Made by a program: the position numbers and the translations under genes
NCBI GenBank assembly: GCA_019057775.1
Contig: JAHLWT010000248.1
Location: 1-64,000 of the forward strand
Length of the DNA stretch: 64,000 bases
Reading direction: 5' to 3'
Source of the DNA: Promethearchaeota archaeon
GTDB lineage: Archaea > Asgardarchaeota > Lokiarchaeia > Sigynarchaeales > SOKP01
Shown: positions 61,595 to 64,000 of the stretch, in pieces
How the letters are laid out: every line of letters begins with the position of its first letter
Numbering within the stretch: the first letter of the stretch is position 1
The notes under the pieces: model-generated
Told to the model about the DNA's origin: nothing
The model's database searches: none
What the model saw: only the letters and a program-made list of their open reading frames with translations

Positions 61595-64000
61595 ATGACA
61601 AGTATTTTTAAAAATCCTAATAAAATTGGTCAACTCTATTTAGAAAAAAGTGATGACCTCATATTTATTATAAATGAAAACTCCATCTGTGAATATTCTA
61701 ATTCTAAATTTATAACTGGAATGAAGAACATTAACGATTTTATATTCTTTGAGGATTTCAAGAAAATGAAATCATTAATTAAAACTATTTTTAAAGTAGG
61801 TTATGGAAGCGAAGAAATTCGATTTAGAGAAGCCAATATCCGCGCAAAATGGTTCGAGATTAAAGGCTCAAGATTTACCAATGATGAGGATGATAAACCA
61901 AAGGCTTTTCTTATTTGTAAAGACATAACGAAGTTCAAGCACATTGAGTTCGAATATGAAGATCTTCAAGCTAGATTTGGTGAATTGGCAGCCACTTTAC
62001 CAGAAATAAAATATTGGAAACTTCTTCAATCCAAAGATGGTTTAAAAGCTGTTCAGAAAACAATAGAAATGTTAGAGTTAGTTATCGACCATATACCTCA
62101 GTTTATTTATTGGAAAGATACGAATCTTGTTTATATGGGATGTAATAAAAAATTTGCTTCAATAAACAACTTAAAAAACCCTTCTAGTATTATTGGAAAA
62201 ATCGATGATGATTTAGATTGGTTTCAAAATAATATAGAAAATATTCAAACTAGTGAGAGAAATGTAATTTTAAATGATACACCAGAATATAATGTCATTG
62301 AATCTTTAGACCTTTTTAATGGTGAACAAGCTTGGTTTGAAATAAACAGAATTCCCTTACATGATGCAAAAGGTGAAGTTGTCGGTTTACTCGCTACATA
62401 TGAAGACATAACAATAAGAAGAGTAGGAGAACAAAAATTAAGAGAGTCTGAAAAGAAATATCGTTCAATTTTAGATAACATTAAGGAAGGATATTTTGAA
62501 GTCGATTTAAAAGGGACTTTTACTTTTTTTAATGAATCTTTCTGTGAGTTAATTGGAGAGACCAGAGATACTTTAATGGGAACGAATTATCAAAAATATG
62601 TAGATGAAGTAAATAAAAATGAAATGATTCAAATTTACAACGAAGTTTATAAGACTGGTAATCCAAACAGCGACTTTCAATTCCAATTTTTTAAGAACGA
62701 TGTAGAACAAATAACGTGTGAATCTTCAATTTACTTACGTTATGATCTAAAAGGTAATAAAATTGGTTTTAGTGGATTAGCTCGCAATATTACAGAAAAA
62801 TTCTATTTACTGCAAAAAATAAAAGAATCTGAAAAAAAATATCGACACTTATTTGAAACTTCTACTTATTCAATTATATTAGTGAATAGGCGAGGAGTAA
62901 TTATTGATTGCAATCCTATAACAGAGAAACTATTTGGCAGAAAAATAGAAGACCTAATAGGTAAAAGCTTTATGGAAGTAAGAATTAAACCTGAGAAAAT
63001 GTTACCATTATTTCAACAAAGATATAAATCAATTCTTAAAGGAGAGGTTCCAGGTCCTATTGAAGTTAATATAAATCGTTCTCATGATGGTTCTGAAATG
63101 TGGATAAAAATTGACGATTCATTAGTAGAAATTGGAGGTGAATTAGTTTTTCAGGTGATAATTCAAGATATTACAGAAAATAAAATAGCTGAACAGAAAT
63201 TAAAAGATTCTCAAGAGGAATTAAAAAAATTAAATCAAGAATTAGAGCAAAAGGTAGAAGAAAGAACAAAGGATTTTATAAAATCTGAACAGCAATATCG
63301 CACTACGATTGATTCATTAGGGGATCCACTTCATGTTGTCGATAAAGAGTTAAGAATCATTTTAATAAACCAGAATCTTAAAAACTGGCTCGCTGAATTG
63401 AAGCTTGATAAGGAAATTTTAGGAAGAAAAATCTCTGAAGTCTTTCCATTTTTACCTCAAAAGGTTTATGAAGAATACGAACAAGTGTTTAATACGGGAA
63501 TACCACTGGTCACGATAGAAGAAACCTTTTTACCAGAGCATAATGTTATCACTGAAACCCGTAAAATTCCAATCTTTAGTGAAGGAAAGGTTAACCAAAT
63601 GATCACTATCATAAGAGATATCACTGACAAAAAAGAAATGGAAAATCAGTTAATTGAATCTGAAGAAAACTTTCGAAATATGATTACTAATTTAGATGAA
63701 GGCTATTATAAAGTAGAATTGGGTGGTAAAATATTATATCATAATCCTGCGTTTAGCAAAATTGCTGGATTTGATCCCTCTGAAAATTTTATTAACAAAA
63801 ATCAACCTTTCATTTGGCAAAATACTGAAGATCAAGAGAGATACAAGGAAGAATTAATGAAAAATGGATTTATACGAAATTTTACAATACCAATAAAAAG
63901 GAGAGATGGAGAGACAATTGTAATACAAGTAAATGCGCATCTAATACGAGATGAAAATGATAAACCTATAGCAATTGAGGGAACGTTTGCAGAGATTACT
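61595..64000 (+). CDS. Multi-PAS sensor protein, 3' end beyond the window
   Basis: Open from ATG 61595 to the window end, 802 codons. It shows six PAS-type units, each closing with a D-I-T box: about 18-120 (ICKDITKF), 168-275 (ATYEDITIRR), 285-400 (ARNITEK), 410-530 (IIQDITENK), 555-680 (IIRDITDKK) and 690-802 (cut). Heptad linkers of the ESEKKYR type join them. No membrane segment is seen, so it senses inside the cell. A histidine kinase end is likely beyond the window, but it is not visible. Confidence 0.85.
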   Translation, partial: MTSIFKNPNKIGQLYLEKSDDLIFIINENSICEYSNSKFITGMKNINDFIFFEDFKKMKSLIKTIFKVGYGSEEIRFREANIRAKWFEIKGSRFTNDEDDKPKAFLICKDITKFKHIEFEYEDLQARFGELAATLPEIKYWKLLQSKDGLKAVQKTIEMLELVIDHIPQFIYWKDTNLVYMGCNKKFASINNLKNPSSIIGKIDDDLDWFQNNIENIQTSERNVILNDTPEYNVIESLDLFNGEQAWFEINRIPLHDAKGEVVGLLATYEDITIRRVGEQKLRESEKKYRSILDNIKEGYFEVDLKGTFTFFNESFCELIGETRDTLMGTNYQKYVDEVNKNEMIQIYNEVYKTGNPNSDFQFQFFKNDVEQITCESSIYLRYDLKGNKIGFSGLARNITEKFYLLQKIKESEKKYRHLFETSTYSIILVNRRGVIIDCNPITEKLFGRKIEDLIGKSFMEVRIKPEKMLPLFQQRYKSILKGEVPGPIEVNINRSHDGSEMWIKIDDSLVEIGGELVFQVIIQDITENKIAEQKLKDSQEELKKLNQELEQKVEERTKDFIKSEQQYRTTIDSLGDPLHVVDKELRIILINQNLKNWLAELKLDKEILGRKISEVFPFLPQKVYEEYEQVFNTGIPLVTIEETFLPEHNVITETRKIPIFSEGKVNQMITIIRDITDKKEMENQLIESEENFRNMITNLDEGYYKVELGGKILYHNPAFSKIAGFDPSENFINKNQPFIWQNTEDQERYKEELMKNGFIRNFTIPIKRRDGETIVIQVNAHLIRDENDKPIAIEGTFAEIT

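Noticed and set aside
1..64000. CRISPR arrays, rRNA genes, transposase genes
   Set aside because: No regularly spaced direct repeats with unique spacers, no rRNA-like conserved blocks and no intact transposase or integrase motifs were seen on either strand.

Overview
The window reads as an AT-rich archaeal chromosome segment, most likely from an Asgard archaeon of the Lokiarchaeia-like kind. Evidence: archaeal information-processing genes (TFB with zinc ribbon, RadA, a RadB-like RecA ATPase, Hel308-type and Hef-type helicases, a FEN1/XPG nuclease, a JAMM protease and an archaetidyl-transferase-like CDP-alcohol transferase), an MglA-like small GTPase next to a roadblock protein, secreted NosD-type beta-helix proteins with a PGY-hydrophobic-basic tail, and many small zinc-ribbon and TPR proteins. 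TATA-like boxes and T-rich terminators precede and follow genes. I found no tRNA, rRNA, CRISPR array or transposase gene.

Layout. 1-3.2 kb: 3' part of a NosD-like surface protein and a TPR/zinc-finger protein. 3.3-10.9 kb: a tight five-gene minus-strand operon of membrane proteins around a HerA/VirB4-like ATPase that has lost its P-loop, with a helix-hairpin-helix membrane protein at its head; this is the best candidate for an undescribed system. 11-14.5 kb: small zinc-ribbon gene, Hel308-type helicase with an inserted SWIM zinc finger, two small genes. 14.6-16.1 kb and 21.75-22.8 kb: two bacterial-looking cassettes (a DUF1254/DUF1214-like pair and an alpha/beta hydrolase), each bracketed by copies of the same 45-nt hairpin-bearing repeat. 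Between them lie a thiolase, a QueG-like Fe-S protein, a zinc-ribbon protein and a Hef-like helicase with its partner. 22.8-27.1 kb: a large surface alpha-toroid protein and TFB. 27.6-29.8 kb: a four-gene run (membrane metalloprotease-like protein, small membrane protein, RadB-like ATPase, zinc-binding protein).

29.8-31.9 kb holds a second, inverted NosD-TPR segment whose intergenic DNA is nearly the same as at 1.1-1.37 kb; here the TPR gene is cut to 126 codons. 32.3-33.5 kb: a RadA gene with an unusual C-terminal helix-hairpin-helix and a one-base frameshift. 33.6-37.5 kb: decayed and small genes, small membrane and zinc proteins. 37.7-43.6 kb: FEN1-like nuclease lacking one active-site glutamate, a C1q-like surface protein, a cyclin-box-like protein, and a roadblock-GTPase-unknown module. 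43.7-48 kb: a second, larger alpha-toroid surface protein with seven Ig-like repeats. 48.6-53.9 kb: a 1491-residue nuclease-helicase and a JAMM protein. 54-64 kb: mostly housekeeping genes (CDP-alcohol transferase, DUF2284, an ABC exporter, Fe-S protein, PurD, HEAT protein, EhaR-like HAD protein) and the start of a multi-PAS sensor that runs off the end.

Functionally the window is rich in DNA repair and recombination enzymes and in surface proteins, with repeat-mediated rearrangement visible at three places. All family calls rest on motif recognition by eye; no database search was run.
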